Source: Bacillus gaemokensis
GTDB taxonomy: Bacteria; Bacillota; Bacilli; Bacillales; Bacillaceae_G
DNA length: 64,000 bases
Reading direction: 5' to 3'
NCBI RefSeq assembly: GCF_001590835.1
Contig: NZ_LTAQ01000023.1
Location: 228,970 to 292,969 of the forward strand
Shown piece after piece: positions 45,250 to 54,493 of this stretch (position 1 is the first letter of the stretch; the number at the start of each line of letters is the position of its first letter). The notes beneath the pieces were generated by a model that ran no database searches, was not told the origin of the DNA, and worked only from the letters and a program-made list of their open reading frames with translations. The position numbers and the translations under genes were made by a program.

Positions 45250-45759
45250 TTACTTTGATTTTACATATAAATAAAAACCATAATCTGTCATAACAGAGGT
45301 GTGTCCCATTTGTCTTAACATAGCTGTAATGTTTCCACGGTGATATGTTCCATGATTACTAATGTGCAGTAGAATTTCGGATATACTCATTTTCATCTGG
45401 TCACCGGAGGGATTTTTAATTAATATATCTTTCTCTAAATTTTCTTGTTGTTTAATAAATATCTGTAATTTATCAGATAGTTCTTTAAACTTTATCTCCA
45501 TTTCCTTAATTCCATTAGCCTCTGTTTTTTCTTTTAGTTCTTTAGCCAAAGATAATGCATAATTCATACTTTTTCCAGAAAGAATTTCTAGCCAACCAAG
45601 ATCAGAAAGATAAACATGAGCTAATACCTTAGATATAGAGGAGAAAACACTTTGTATTTCTTGGTGGTAGGTTTCTCTTGGAAGTGTATGTAAGTGTTTA
45701 AAAATTTGTTCATTTCCCCATACGTTATAGTGATACATTTGTGTTGCCATGTTGTCCAT
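45250..45759 (-). CDS. DinB family protein
   Basis: A 169-residue four-helix DinB/YfiT-type protein. The three metal-binding histidines are in LAHVYLSDLGW and in ISNHGTYHRGNI. Many DinB proteins are metal-dependent thiol transferases for bacillithiol. The exact role is unknown. GGGG precedes the ATG on the minus strand. Confidence 0.9.
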   Translation of the reverse strand: MDNMATQMYHYNVWGNEQIFKHLHTLPRETYHQEIQSVFSSISKVLAHVYLSDLGWLEILSGKSMNYALSLAKELKEKTEANGIKEMEIKFKELSDKLQIFIKQQENLEKDILIKNPSGDQMKMSISEILLHISNHGTYHRGNITAMLRQMGHTSVMTDYGFYLYVKSK

Positions 45760-45907
45760 TGTAAATAATCCCCTTTATGTTTGATTGATACTTTCTATAT
45801 CTAAGAATCACAGTTCTTAAAACACGAATAGAATGTACGTTCTTATTTTAAAGTGAATATTTTTTTATGTAAATTCTTATGTATAGACAATAGGTAAATT
45901 AAAATAT

Positions 45908-46072
45908 ATGTATACATATGTACATGCTTTTGGAGAAAAATGGGCGAAAGTCTCACAAGTACGAGAAAAACAGTTTTTGACATGCTGGGAGAGTTTTGTG
46001 TCTTTGTTTTATTTGATGGAATATCGCGAAAGAGTAACGAGCACCATTCTTATTGATGGAGGCCATCAATAA
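45908..46072 (+). pseudogene. Short-chain dehydrogenase, C-terminal remnant
   Basis: A 54-codon frame ends VTSTILIDGGHQ, the typical C-terminus of short-chain dehydrogenases, preceded by FVSLFYLMEYRERV, the last-helix region. The Rossmann N-terminus and the YxxxK site are gone. A 13-bp inverted repeat (46047-46075) overlaps its last codons. It precedes another truncated redox gene, so the two may come from one deleted operon. Confidence 0.55.
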
Positions 46073-46075
46073 GAA
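46047..46075. repeat. Perfect 13-bp inverted repeat
   Basis: TTCTTATTGATGG and CCATCAATAAGAA are separated by three bases. There is no T tail. It loosely recalls IS231-type ends (CCATCAA...TTAAGAA), but this is uncertain. Confidence 0.5.
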
Positions 46076-46102
46076 AAGACTTACGGTACAAACTATGGAA
46101 GA

Positions 46103-46522
46103 AGGAGTGGCTTACTATGAAAAGACTTTGAAGTATATGTGTTTGAGGATTGGGAAGGCCCAGTGGCTGAAATTATTCGTAAGACAACAAACATTAATGC
46201 AAGAAGCTTGTTTAAATTTGATTCGTTGCCTACTTGGTCAAAGGGAAGAGTGGCGTTGATTGGTGATGCTGCCCACGGAACCAGTCCATGGACTGGTCAA
46301 GGAACCTCCATAGCGCTCGAAGATGCAATGTATTTAGCAAAAATGTTAAAAGAGCATGATTTTAGTGATGCCTATTATTATTTTGAGGATGACCGAAAAC
46401 AAAGGATAGATAGTATCTTTAAAAAGTTTGAGAACCCAGATCAATTTTTTATGGAGATGGGTAACGAATTATCCTCTTATAAAATTCAGTGGAATGATGA
46501 AGAAGTATATAGTTTGAAATAA
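46103..46522 (+). pseudogene. FAD-dependent monooxygenase, C-terminal remnant
   Basis: The frame from about 46103 reads DFEVYVFEDWEGPVAEIIRK and contains the flavin-binding motif ALIGDAAHGTSPWTGQGTSI with ALEDA. This is the second FAD motif of UbiH/PHBH-type hydroxylases. The first 250 or so residues, including the GxGxxG dinucleotide site, are missing. An in-frame stop lies just before 46103. It is inactive. Confidence 0.75.
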
Positions 46523-47038
46523 GAACATATGATATACTTTTTCGAACACTTTGATTAGGCATTTGTATGAATTATTTAAGGGTGTAACACACTTGTACCA
46601 GAACCAATAATCGTATAAATGTACTCTCTTAAGATAGATAAGTAATGTTTATGAACACATAAAAAAGGAAGAGAATTTTTATAATTCTCTTCCTTTTTAT
46701 TTACTTCACATATACATAGGCTTCATTCGCTTTTACATAGTATGTTTTTGTAGTAGAACCAAATATATAGTGAATATCAATGAAAATGCAAATTTGCATA
46801 AAAAATAAAGTTGACTATCTCACATTACTGTAACTATAATAGTTACATCGATACTGTTAATTAATAGATCTGAGCGTATTAATGTGGTATGAACAAATAA
46901 TATAAAATGAATAGGAGTTGAAAATATAGGGTTTATGTATCTAAGAAGCTAGTTCAAAAAAGTAATTAGAGAATATAAAAAACTTATTATTATTATATTC
47001 TGATAGAAAATATTAAAAAAATATTAGAGGTGTACATT
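46523..47038. other. Intergenic with one terminator
   Basis: A strong terminator, AAAAAGGAAGAGAATT with AATTCTCTTCCTTTTT, is at 46662-46698. Beyond it is AT-rich leader of the protease gene. No gene was seen. Confidence 0.55.
46662..46698. terminator. Bidirectional terminator
   Basis: A 16-bp stem with a five-base loop and T/A-rich flanks. Confidence 0.8.
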
Positions 47039-48679
47039 TTGAAAATTTTTAAAGGAATTCTGATAACTTCAATTGCGCTTACAACATTTACTGGTGTAGG
47101 CAATATGTTTTCTAGTGGAGGCTCCAGTGTTGCCTATGCTGCTAGTTACGATTATTCAAATAAACAAATAAAAGCTGATGGAAATAGACAAGCTGTTAAA
47201 CAATTAATTGTAAAATTTAAAAATGAAGCAAATCTGCCATCTAAGGATGGTATTGAGAAAGTCATAAAAGAAGAAAAGTATAATGTCGAATTAACAGAAA
47301 TTTTTGCTGAATATCCAAATATAACCTTAAATCGACTCTTTAGATCTTTAAATCCCACAGAAATTAAAAATCTAGGTGAAGAAATACAAGAATCAGATCA
47401 TATTTCTTCTAATTTGCTAAACTATTATATTGTAGAAGCTCCTGTTGATGTTGATATACAAACATTACTTGTGAAATTTGAGAAATCTTCCCTTGTTGAG
47501 ACTGCATATCTACAAGAAAAACAAGCACCACCAGAAGTGCAGTTACCAGCCTTATCTGTTAATCCATATGATGAACCTAGACTTGCAAGACAAGGGTATC
47601 TTGAAGCAGCACCATTAGGGATTAATGCTCCCTATGCTTGGAGTATTAAAGGTGGGGATGGAAAAGGGACAACTTTTGTAGATATGGAGTATGGGTGGTT
47701 ATTAAATCATGAAGATTTAGTGAATCAAAATATTGAACTTATATCTGGACAAAATAAGAGCGAACATCATGATCATGGTACCTCTGTCCTAGGGATTGTT
47801 TCTGCAGAAGATAATAACAAAGGAGGTATTGGGATCGCTCCTAAAGCAAAGGTAAAGGTTGTATCTCAAATTAGAGACAATGGTAGTTACAATACAGCCG
47901 ATGCTATTTTAAGTGCGGTTCATAATTTACAAGCGGGCGATATATTATTATTAGAAGCGCAAGCAACTTATGATGGATATGGAGACAAATATCTACCTGT
48001 AGAAGTAAAACCAGACATTTTTGATGCTATTCGCATGGGAGTAAATAAAGGAATCATTATTATTGAAGCCGGTGCAAATGGAGGAAATGACTTGGATCAA
48101 TTTAAAGATCGTAACGGTAAACAAGTTTTGAATCGTAATAGTCCCGACTTTAAAGATTCAGGCGCTATTATAGTTGGTGCAGCTTCTGCGAGAGTTCCTC
48201 ATAAGCGTTCATACTTTTCTAACTATGGTAGTAGAGTTGATGTATATGGATGGGGAAATGCTGTTGATACAACAGATGCTAAACCAAATCAATACATGAC
48301 AAATCTTTATACATCTAGCTTTGGTGGAACATCTGGCGCGTCACCTATTATTGCTGGCGCTGCGGCATCAATTCAAGGGATTGCAAAAGCGAACTTAGGG
48401 AAAACATATACACCAAGTCAGCTAAGAAGTATTTTAAGTAATCCTGGTACAGGAACAAAGTCTAACGATCCAATATCTGATAAAATTGGTGTTTTACCTG
48501 ATTTAAAAGCTATTTTATCTAATCTTGGATTTTCTCCAAACTTAAGTAATAATTCATCTATTATATTTCCAGAAGAGCAAGGAATGAATAGAGAAAATGA
48601 AGAATCTACTATAGTATTCCCAGAAGAGAATTCAAACAATAAGGAAAAAGGAGATTCGACCTTCGTATTTCCAGAATAA
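47039..48679 (+). CDS. Secreted S8 (subtilisin-like) serine protease with C-terminal FPE repeats
   Basis: A 546-residue secreted protease: signal peptide (FKGILITSIALTTFTGVG...AYAA), propeptide to about 180, then a subtilase domain with catalytic Asp (TTFVDMEYGW), His (HHDHGTSVLGI) and Ser (FGGTSGASPIIAGAAAS). After the catalytic domain three imperfect repeats of about 18 residues each carry SxIxFPE-like cores (SSIIFPEEQG, STIVFPEENS, STFVFPE). The start is TTG 47039 behind AGAGGTG. GTG 47030 is an alternative too close to that site. The substrate is unknown, and the repeats may bind a surface or partner. Confidence 0.9.
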   Translation: MKIFKGILITSIALTTFTGVGNMFSSGGSSVAYAASYDYSNKQIKADGNRQAVKQLIVKFKNEANLPSKDGIEKVIKEEKYNVELTEIFAEYPNITLNRLFRSLNPTEIKNLGEEIQESDHISSNLLNYYIVEAPVDVDIQTLLVKFEKSSLVETAYLQEKQAPPEVQLPALSVNPYDEPRLARQGYLEAAPLGINAPYAWSIKGGDGKGTTFVDMEYGWLLNHEDLVNQNIELISGQNKSEHHDHGTSVLGIVSAEDNNKGGIGIAPKAKVKVVSQIRDNGSYNTADAILSAVHNLQAGDILLLEAQATYDGYGDKYLPVEVKPDIFDAIRMGVNKGIIIIEAGANGGNDLDQFKDRNGKQVLNRNSPDFKDSGAIIVGAASARVPHKRSYFSNYGSRVDVYGWGNAVDTTDAKPNQYMTNLYTSSFGGTSGASPIIAGAAASIQGIAKANLGKTYTPSQLRSILSNPGTGTKSNDPISDKIGVLPDLKAILSNLGFSPNLSNNSSIIFPEEQGMNRENEESTIVFPEENSNNKEKGDSTFVFPE

Positions 48680-48743
48680 TAGTAAAAATATCTTTTAATA
48701 TTTAGAAAGTAATTTTATAGAACTAGTTTTGTATGGATTCAGG

Positions 48744-48775
48744 CAGGCTCTTATGTAAGATAACATAAGAGCCTG
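48744..48775. terminator. Terminator after protease gene
   Basis: CAGGCTCTTATGT pairs with ACATAAGAGCCTG, followed by TTTTC. Confidence 0.75.
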
Positions 48776-48843
48776 TTTTCATGTGCCACCTTTTTTTATG
48801 TACAATGAGAATAAGAGATGATATAGACAGGGAGAGAAAACCC

Positions 48844-48942
48844 ATGTCCACTAGATTAGTAAATTTACGCATTGATTTTGCTTTTAAACAGTTATTTGGG
48901 ACGAAAGGAAAGGAGGGAATTATAAAATCTTTTTATTGTTGA
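48844..48942 (+). pseudogene. Rpn/PDDEXK_2-family gene, 5' remnant
   Basis: A 32-residue frame, STRLVNLRIDFAFKQLFGTK, matches the conserved N-terminus of Rpn-type recombination-promoting nucleases (PD-(D/E)XK transposase family). It then stops at codon 33. Intact members have about 280-300 residues. GGGAGAG lies before the ATG. A terminator (48993-49022) follows within 60 bp, so the body has been deleted. Confidence 0.7.
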
Positions 48943-48992
48943 AGGATTCTTAGAAAAAAGTTATCCCATGAATCCAGTAATTACAGCCAAAG

Positions 48993-49026
48993 AACCGCTT
49001 CTGTATCTATTCAGAAGCGGTTTTTT
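48993..49026 (+). terminator. Terminator
   Basis: AACCGCTTCTG pairs with CAGAAGCGGTT, followed by TTTT. It probably was the terminator of the lost Rpn-family gene. Confidence 0.75.
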
Positions 49027-49523
49027 GGTTTGGTTGCCAAAATCCTTTCATATAATTAGATAACTATGGAGTATGAAGGTGCCAAGAAAAAATAATCTGT
49101 GGGAAGTTTTTTTGTTCGTTGGTTATTATTATCAGCGAATGGAGACGAATATCTAATTTAAACGTTGGAGGACATTGATATGAACCAAGAGCCTGTTTTA
49201 CATAAATTGTAATATAGAGTGTATCTTAAATTGATATTTCACCATAAAACCTTTTGTATTTAGTAACTATCAATTAAATATGTATAATTTCATAAATAAA
49301 TCTACTTAATATAAGTTATTATTAAGTTACTCTTCAATATAGAAGAATATCTTAGTAAAACTCTAATAGTTTTTTATGCTCTGTTAAATATTACTGTTGA
49401 TTTCTGATGAATGATTTTGAAAAGGGATTGATGTTATAAAGTTATAATAAAGTAATTTTTATAAGGATCAAATGAAGACAATATGAAATTTTAGAACCGA
49501 CATGAAGTGGAGAGAATAATTAT
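49027..49523. other. Intergenic, nothing recognised
   Basis: AT-rich text without a reading frame or hairpin that could be supported. Confidence 0.4.
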
Positions 49524-49667
49524 ATGTATCCTAAGTTTTTTAACAAAATGGCTTTTTCAAGAGAACATAAAGATTTGTTAATTCAATTGTATAATAAAGA
49601 AATTACGAGAAGTGAATATAATCGTTTATTAAACACTTTATATGAGCCAAAACCCCAAAAAAACTGA
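49524..49667 (+). CDS. Small hypothetical protein (47 aa)
   Basis: A 47-residue frame, MYPKFFNKMAFSREHKDLLI continuing to LYNKEITRSEYNRLLNTLYE, with TGGAGAG upstream of the ATG. It is helical and charged with no membrane segment. Codon use and the ribosome site make it plausible. No family was recognised. It stands alone in a 1.7-kb gene-poor stretch. Confidence 0.45.
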   Translation: MYPKFFNKMAFSREHKDLLIQLYNKEITRSEYNRLLNTLYEPKPQKN

Positions 49668-50428
49668 CCCATATCCATCAAATTAACATTTTGAAGTACT
49701 CCCCAAAACGATAATTTTCTCTCTCTGCAGTTAATTATGAGAATTGAGCTCGTTTTTTTATTTTAGTGTGTTTTTATTAATTACTAAAGTAATCTTTGGT
49801 GTACTATGAGTTTAAAAATCTTATAACATCGCAATAGTCATATAAAGGTAGTGAAAAACATAAAATCAGACGATTGTTGAGAATGTTTTATTATATTCCA
49901 CTATTTTTTCTTTTCTTATCCTCGTATCTAGAATTAATACATCGGAATTATTATCGAGAAATAATATTTAATATTCATGAAATATATAATGTTTTCCTGA
50001 GAGACAAACATATGTAACTAAAAAAATGCCAGATTAATATTCATTCAGATTGAATATTAATCTGGCATTCTTAATGAGTAACAGTTGCAATTCTATTGAA
50101 AATATTCTTTTATCTCTCCCAATCATTCGTATTATACGATTTGCTTGTATTTTTAAACCCTATCATTACCAAAAAACTTCAGATATGTCTTTTTTTCGTT
50201 TTATAACTTTTGTAATTTTAGATATCCTTGAAGGTTCTTGATATTTATATGTTACCTAAAGTTATAATAATATGAAAATATATAAGGTCAGACAAATTTT
50301 GAAAAATATTTAATTTTATTCCAAAAACTTCAAAATAGGTATACTCTTGTTATGCAAATACATTTTAAGAAGTTGATACATCTCTGTTTTTATTCATTCA
50401 CATAATGAAATAGAAAGGGGAAGTTAAA
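49668..50428. other. Intergenic with an orphan terminator and oxdC leader
   Basis: It holds a perfect 19-bp hairpin (50025-50069) whose T run is on the minus strand, implying a minus-strand transcript from the 50.1-50.3 kb side. Minus-strand frames there are short (for example one ending RLIFNLNEY) and unidentified. The oxalate decarboxylase leader, with TATACT near 50340, follows. Confidence 0.4.
50025..50069 (-). terminator. Perfect 19-bp hairpin, minus-strand terminator
   Basis: AATGCCAGATTAATATTCA and its exact complement flank a 7-base loop. The U-run is on the minus strand, TTTTTT beyond 50025. No recognised gene feeds it. Confidence 0.7.
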
Positions 50429-51592
50429 ATGATAAATGTAGAGCAAAAAATTCCAGAACCAATTCGAGGGGATAAAGGGGCTACTGTTAAAATACCACGT
50501 AACATTGAACTGGATCGCCAGAACCCTGATATGCTAGTGTCTCCTGAAACAGATAGTGGTACAGTTGATAATATGAAGTTTTCATTTTCTGATACACATA
50601 ACCGATTAGAACAGGGTGGTTATGCACGTGAGGTAACTGTTCGTGAACTTCCCATTTCACACTCAATTGCTGCTGTTAACATGCGTTTAAAACCTGGAGC
50701 AATTAGGGAGTTACATTGGCATAAAGAAGCAGAGTGGGCATACATGATGTATGGTGAGGCACGCATCACTTCTATTGATGCTGACGGTCGCAACTTTATC
50801 GCTGATGTAAAGGAAGGTGACTTATGGTACTTTCCATCTGGCCTCCCTCATTCTATTCAAGGTTTAAAAGATGGTGCTGAATTTTTGTTAGTATTTGATG
50901 ATGGTAAGTTTTCTGAAAATAGCACATTTCAAGTTACAGATTGGTTAGCACATACTCCTATAGACGTAATTGCGAAGAACTTTGGAGTTTCTAAAGAACT
51001 TCTTAAAGGATTGCCTAAAGAAGAGAAGTACATGTTTCAAGAAGAAGTTCCAGGCTCTATTGATAATGATCGAGTAGAAAGTCCAAATGGTACTGTTCCT
51101 AACCCTTTTAAATATGAATTATTAAAGCAAAAACCAATTAAATCAAGTGGTGGTAGAGTATGGATTGCTGATTCTTCTAATTTCAAGGCATCCAAAACTA
51201 TTGCATCTGCTCTGGTTGAAGTATTACCTGGTGCAATGAGAGAACTCCATTGGCACCCAAATACGGATGAATGGCAATATTATATCTCAGGTAAAGCAAA
51301 AATGACGGTATTCGCTGCTGACGGTCATGCCCGTACATTTAATTTTCAAGCTGGAGATGTTGGCTATGTTCCATTTGCAATGGGACATTATGTAGAAAAT
51401 ATCGGTGATGAACCATTATACTTTTTGGAAATATTTAAAAGTGATCATTACGCTGATATTTCATTAAACCAGTGGCTAGCACTTACACCTCAACAGCTAG
51501 TTCTTGAAACTCTTGATGTGAACAAAAAATTCCTTACATCACTCCATAACGAGAAGCATCCAGTTGTGAAATTTGAAAATAAAAACAAATAA
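50429..51592 (+). CDS. oxdC: Oxalate decarboxylase (bicupin, OxdC type)
   Basis: A 387-residue bicupin that turns oxalate into formate and CO2 with manganese. Each cupin has its ligand set: RELHWHKEAEWAYMMYG and RELHWHPNTDEWQYYISG. The active-site lid SENST (after FDDGKF) carries the glutamate that separates decarboxylase from oxidase. The length is close to B. subtilis OxdC (385). AAAGGGG lies before the ATG. No signal peptide. A terminator follows at 51764-51788. OxdC and OxdD cannot be told apart by eye. Confidence 0.95.
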   Translation: MINVEQKIPEPIRGDKGATVKIPRNIELDRQNPDMLVSPETDSGTVDNMKFSFSDTHNRLEQGGYAREVTVRELPISHSIAAVNMRLKPGAIRELHWHKEAEWAYMMYGEARITSIDADGRNFIADVKEGDLWYFPSGLPHSIQGLKDGAEFLLVFDDGKFSENSTFQVTDWLAHTPIDVIAKNFGVSKELLKGLPKEEKYMFQEEVPGSIDNDRVESPNGTVPNPFKYELLKQKPIKSSGGRVWIADSSNFKASKTIASALVEVLPGAMRELHWHPNTDEWQYYISGKAKMTVFAADGHARTFNFQAGDVGYVPFAMGHYVENIGDEPLYFLEIFKSDHYADISLNQWLALTPQQLVLETLDVNKKFLTSLHNEKHPVVKFENKNK

Positions 51593-51617
51593 CATATTTC
51601 TCATAGAGTGACTTGTA

Positions 51618-51714
51618 CTAAGTTCTCAGTAGTTTGATAATTTTAATGAGATTTCCATCCAAATCTCTTATATAAATCGACAAGATGGTTCTGGTGCGAA
51701 TATATAACGACTAA
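51618..51714 (-). pseudogene. VOC-family C-terminal remnant
   Basis: The minus-strand text ILSIYIRDLDGNLIKIIKLL ends at a stop. It is the last strand and ligand-loop pattern of a glyoxalase-like protein (YIRDPDGNLIE). Here the ligand glutamate position has become lysine. Upstream sequence is interrupted. Confidence 0.5.
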
Positions 51715-51763
51715 CATATAAAGAAAAAATGAAGAAACATATTGAAAATATATATAATTTATA

Positions 51764-51861
51764 AAAAGCATCCATTAAGGGTGCTTTTCTTTGTTATGAA
51801 ATAATTACACAATAGTGTACAATAAAGCGAAAAGCCTACCTGCGAAATAGGTGGGCTTTTT
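51764..51861 (+). terminator. Two successive terminators
   Basis: AAAAGCATCC/GGGTGCTTTT (51764-51788) and AAAAGCCTACCT/AGGTGGGCTTTT (51830-51860), each followed by T residues. The rest of 51862-51992 has no gene apart from the ATCAAGCTAA motif at 51941. Confidence 0.7.
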
Positions 51862-51992
51862 CAAAAAGAACAGACACCCTAACGAGTGCCTTCCTCCGAC
51901 TTGAACCACGTTACTTTTAATGGGGGAGCACCCCACATCCATCAAGCTAAAATATTTAACTATCCCAAAATAAAAAGTCTACACAGTTTCGG

Positions 51993-52895
51993 TTACGTAT
52001 TCGTCCCTGAGGAAAAATGATCGATTATTTGGGACTTAAATAATTTTGCCGGAAAGCTTAACTCCCTATCTTTATGAACAATAAGCCCGTGTGTCGAGAA
52101 AATTGGCGGACACAATGGCAACGTTTTGAATTGTTCTTTTTCAAGTTCTTTTTTTACAGCTATTTCCGGAATTAATGCAAAACCAATTCCACATTTCACA
52201 GCTTGTTTGATCATTTCAATACTTTGAAACTCTAATGCACTGTTTCCCTCAATTCCAGCTTCCTGCAAAGTCTTGTTAGCCTGAGTATGGTATAAACAGC
52301 TTGTTCCGAAACTTATTGCTATTTCATCATTTAGTGCGTTTAACCCTTTAGATTCAACTTTTTGTGCCAATGTTTCAGAGGCAATAAAAACTAACTTTTC
52401 CTCTATTAAAGGATAGAAAATAACATCATTACGATGCACATTTCGAGCAACAATACCAAAATCTATAGCATGTTCTAAGACTTGGTTGAGAATATCTGGC
52501 TGAAATCCTGTTTCCAGTCTTAATTTTATCTTTGGATATTGACCTATAAATTCTTGAATAAGCGAAGACATACGCGTTAAGAAAAAAGATTCTTGCATAC
52601 GAATATGTACAGTTCCTTTTGGTTGATCTAATTCATTCATTGCATCCTCTAAAGACATGCCTAAATGAATAAATTGATACGCGAATTTAGCGAGCTTCAA
52701 ACCAGCTTCTGTAGGTTTTACCCCCCTGGATAATCGATGAAATAATTTTTGCTTACAAGCTTGTTCCAATAGCTGAATATGAGTGGTTACAGTAGATTGG
52801 ACATAACCTAATTTATCCGCAGCTCGACTAAAGCTTTTTTCTTCAATTACTGCAATAAATGTTTTAAAAAACTTTCCTTCCAATAACTCAATCAT
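51993..52895 (-). CDS. LysR-family transcriptional regulator
   Basis: A 300-residue LysR regulator: N-terminal HTH (FIAVIEEKSFSRAADKLGYV then STVTTHIQLLEQ) and a two-lobed effector domain (VHIRMQESFFLTRMSSLIQE, GIGFALIPEIAVKKEL). It is divergent from a DJ-1/PfpI gene 150 bp away and probably controls it. The effector is unknown. Confidence 0.93.
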   Translation of the reverse strand: MIELLEGKFFKTFIAVIEEKSFSRAADKLGYVQSTVTTHIQLLEQACKQKLFHRLSRGVKPTEAGLKLAKFAYQFIHLGMSLEDAMNELDQPKGTVHIRMQESFFLTRMSSLIQEFIGQYPKIKLRLETGFQPDILNQVLEHAIDFGIVARNVHRNDVIFYPLIEEKLVFIASETLAQKVESKGLNALNDEIAISFGTSCLYHTQANKTLQEAGIEGNSALEFQSIEMIKQAVKCGIGFALIPEIAVKKELEKEQFKTLPLCPPIFSTHGLIVHKDRELSFPAKLFKSQIIDHFSSGTNT

Positions 52896-53045
52896 AGTAT
52901 AAACAACCTCCTTGGTATCGAGAAATGAAATGGCTCGTATCGCATATATTCATAAGTAAAATCGTTAATTCAATGTTATATTAATTCTCGTAAAGATGAA
53001 AGAAGTACTCCACAAAATATGATAATGCAAAAGGGGGAACAAACA

Positions 53046-53705
53046 ATGAGTAAAAAACAAGGTTTTAGATTAGGGGTGTACGTTTTCAAAGACGCAGAGA
53101 TTATTGATTACGCAGCTCCCTATGGCGTATTTTCAGTGGCAAGAAGATTTGATCCAGAATTGGATGTTTTTCTCATAGGAGATGCTATGAAAACAATTCA
53201 GACACAAGCAGGTCTTATTGTACATCCTAATTATAGCTTCAATGATTTGCCTGATTTGGATGCATTTTTGATTCCTGGTGGCTTTGGTACACGTCAAGAA
53301 ACAAATAATAAACGACTACATCAATACATCCAATCTCTTCCTGAAACAACTCTACTTACAAGTGTATGTACAGGTTCATGGATTTACGGTAGAATGGGGC
53401 TCTTGGACGGTATTCCTGCAACAAACCGTAAAGAACCAGATCATTTGGAAGCTACGAACATGGGCAAGGTGCCAATTGATCGATTAGCGGAAATCGCACC
53501 AGCTTGCAAAATCAGTCGTGCTCGCATAGTTGATACTGGCAGAATCGTAACTGCAGGTGGTATCGCTTCTGGTATGGAAATGGGTTTTCACTTGTTGAGA
53601 AGAGCAGGTTATGATGAAACTTTTATTTCTGAAGTGGCTCGCGTTATGGAGTATAAAGGGGCATACGACAATTACAAAAATGACATTGAATATTTTAAAG
53701 CCTAA
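53046..53705 (+). CDS. DJ-1/PfpI family protein (isonitrile hydratase-like)
   Basis: A 219-residue glutamine-amidotransferase-fold protein. The nucleophile-elbow cysteine is in LLTSVCTGSWIYGR (C108), after AFLIPGGFGTR. The later text RIVTAGGIASGMEMGFHLL matches the DJ-1 subgroup that includes isonitrile hydratase and the sensor domains of AraC-type regulators. No DNA-binding domain is attached. ATG 53046 follows AAGGGGGAA. It is divergent from a LysR gene. Confidence 0.88.
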   Translation: MSKKQGFRLGVYVFKDAEIIDYAAPYGVFSVARRFDPELDVFLIGDAMKTIQTQAGLIVHPNYSFNDLPDLDAFLIPGGFGTRQETNNKRLHQYIQSLPETTLLTSVCTGSWIYGRMGLLDGIPATNRKEPDHLEATNMGKVPIDRLAEIAPACKISRARIVDTGRIVTAGGIASGMEMGFHLLRRAGYDETFISEVARVMEYKGAYDNYKNDIEYFKA

Positions 53706-54298
53706 TCTATTGGATGGATGTGTGTTCTATCCTCATATCTATCAAGCTAAGGTAACATCATGTCTCAAGAAAAAAAGCGCGATATTTTAGTATATTAGCT
53801 TATATTCAAATTATTGATCTTATTGGATTTAGTCTAATTCATATATTTTCTACAAAAATATACATTCAAAACATGATAAATAAAGAGATTAGAACACCCA
53901 TAATTAAGAAGGACATTTCTTCGATTTGAAGATGTCTGTTTCAGTAGTACCTGTATTTAAATTTTATATACAGAATGTATTCTAATAATATATAATCTAA
54001 AATATGTAATATTAGAATTATCGGAATTAAAAAGAAATGGATGTCGCTTTTATACTATAACCAGACATGAAAGTTAGAGCTGTTAATCTTATTGATTCTG
54101 AATAAACAAACATAGCTAGAGTTTTGGTAGAAAAATGTAACTTCTAAAATCTAAAAATAAGTCCAAAGTACTCTATATTTCTTTGGACTTATTTTTTATT
54201 TTCATGCCTCTAAAAACACAAGAAGTCTTTAATACGTCTCAAAAGGTACAGCTTTTGAGACGGTATAAACTAAGATTAAAAGTGTGTTGTTTGACTAG
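53706..54298. other. Intergenic with hairpins
   Basis: It contains an ATCAAGCTAA motif (53741), a strong 16-bp hairpin AAAAATAAGTCCAAAG/CTTTGGACTTATTTTT (54153-54196) and a second stem CGTCTCAAAAG/CTTTTGAGACG (about 54235-54262). No gene was supported. Confidence 0.5.
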
Positions 54299-54493
54299 CC
54301 AACTGGGCATCCAAATGTCCCACTCACCATATTAAGAAGGCAACTAAGGTGGCTTCTTGATGGATTTGCTTTTCATCAAAAACAAGGGCATCAAGCCGTA
54401 TATGCGAGAACAATCCTATGGAAAATTCGTATGTTTAGAAGGGATTTGATTCATTTTGTCGAATGGATTCATCTAAATGCAGAGTACCAATAA
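54299..54493 (+). pseudogene. Unidentified protein remnant (about 64 codons)
   Basis: A start-less open stretch reads LRRQLRWLLDGFAFHQKQGH and then YARTILWKIRMFRRDLIHFV before its stop. The amino-acid text looks protein-like, yet there is no start codon or ribosome site. I do not recognise the family. It is probably the 3' end of a deleted gene. Confidence 0.4.

Noticed and set aside
46053-46259. 68-codon frame overlapping the FAD remnant
   Set aside because: Out of frame with the conserved GDAAHG motif; a shadow.
50050-50241. 63-codon plus-strand open frame
   Set aside because: It runs through the arm of a perfect hairpin, has no ribosome site and no protein-like composition.
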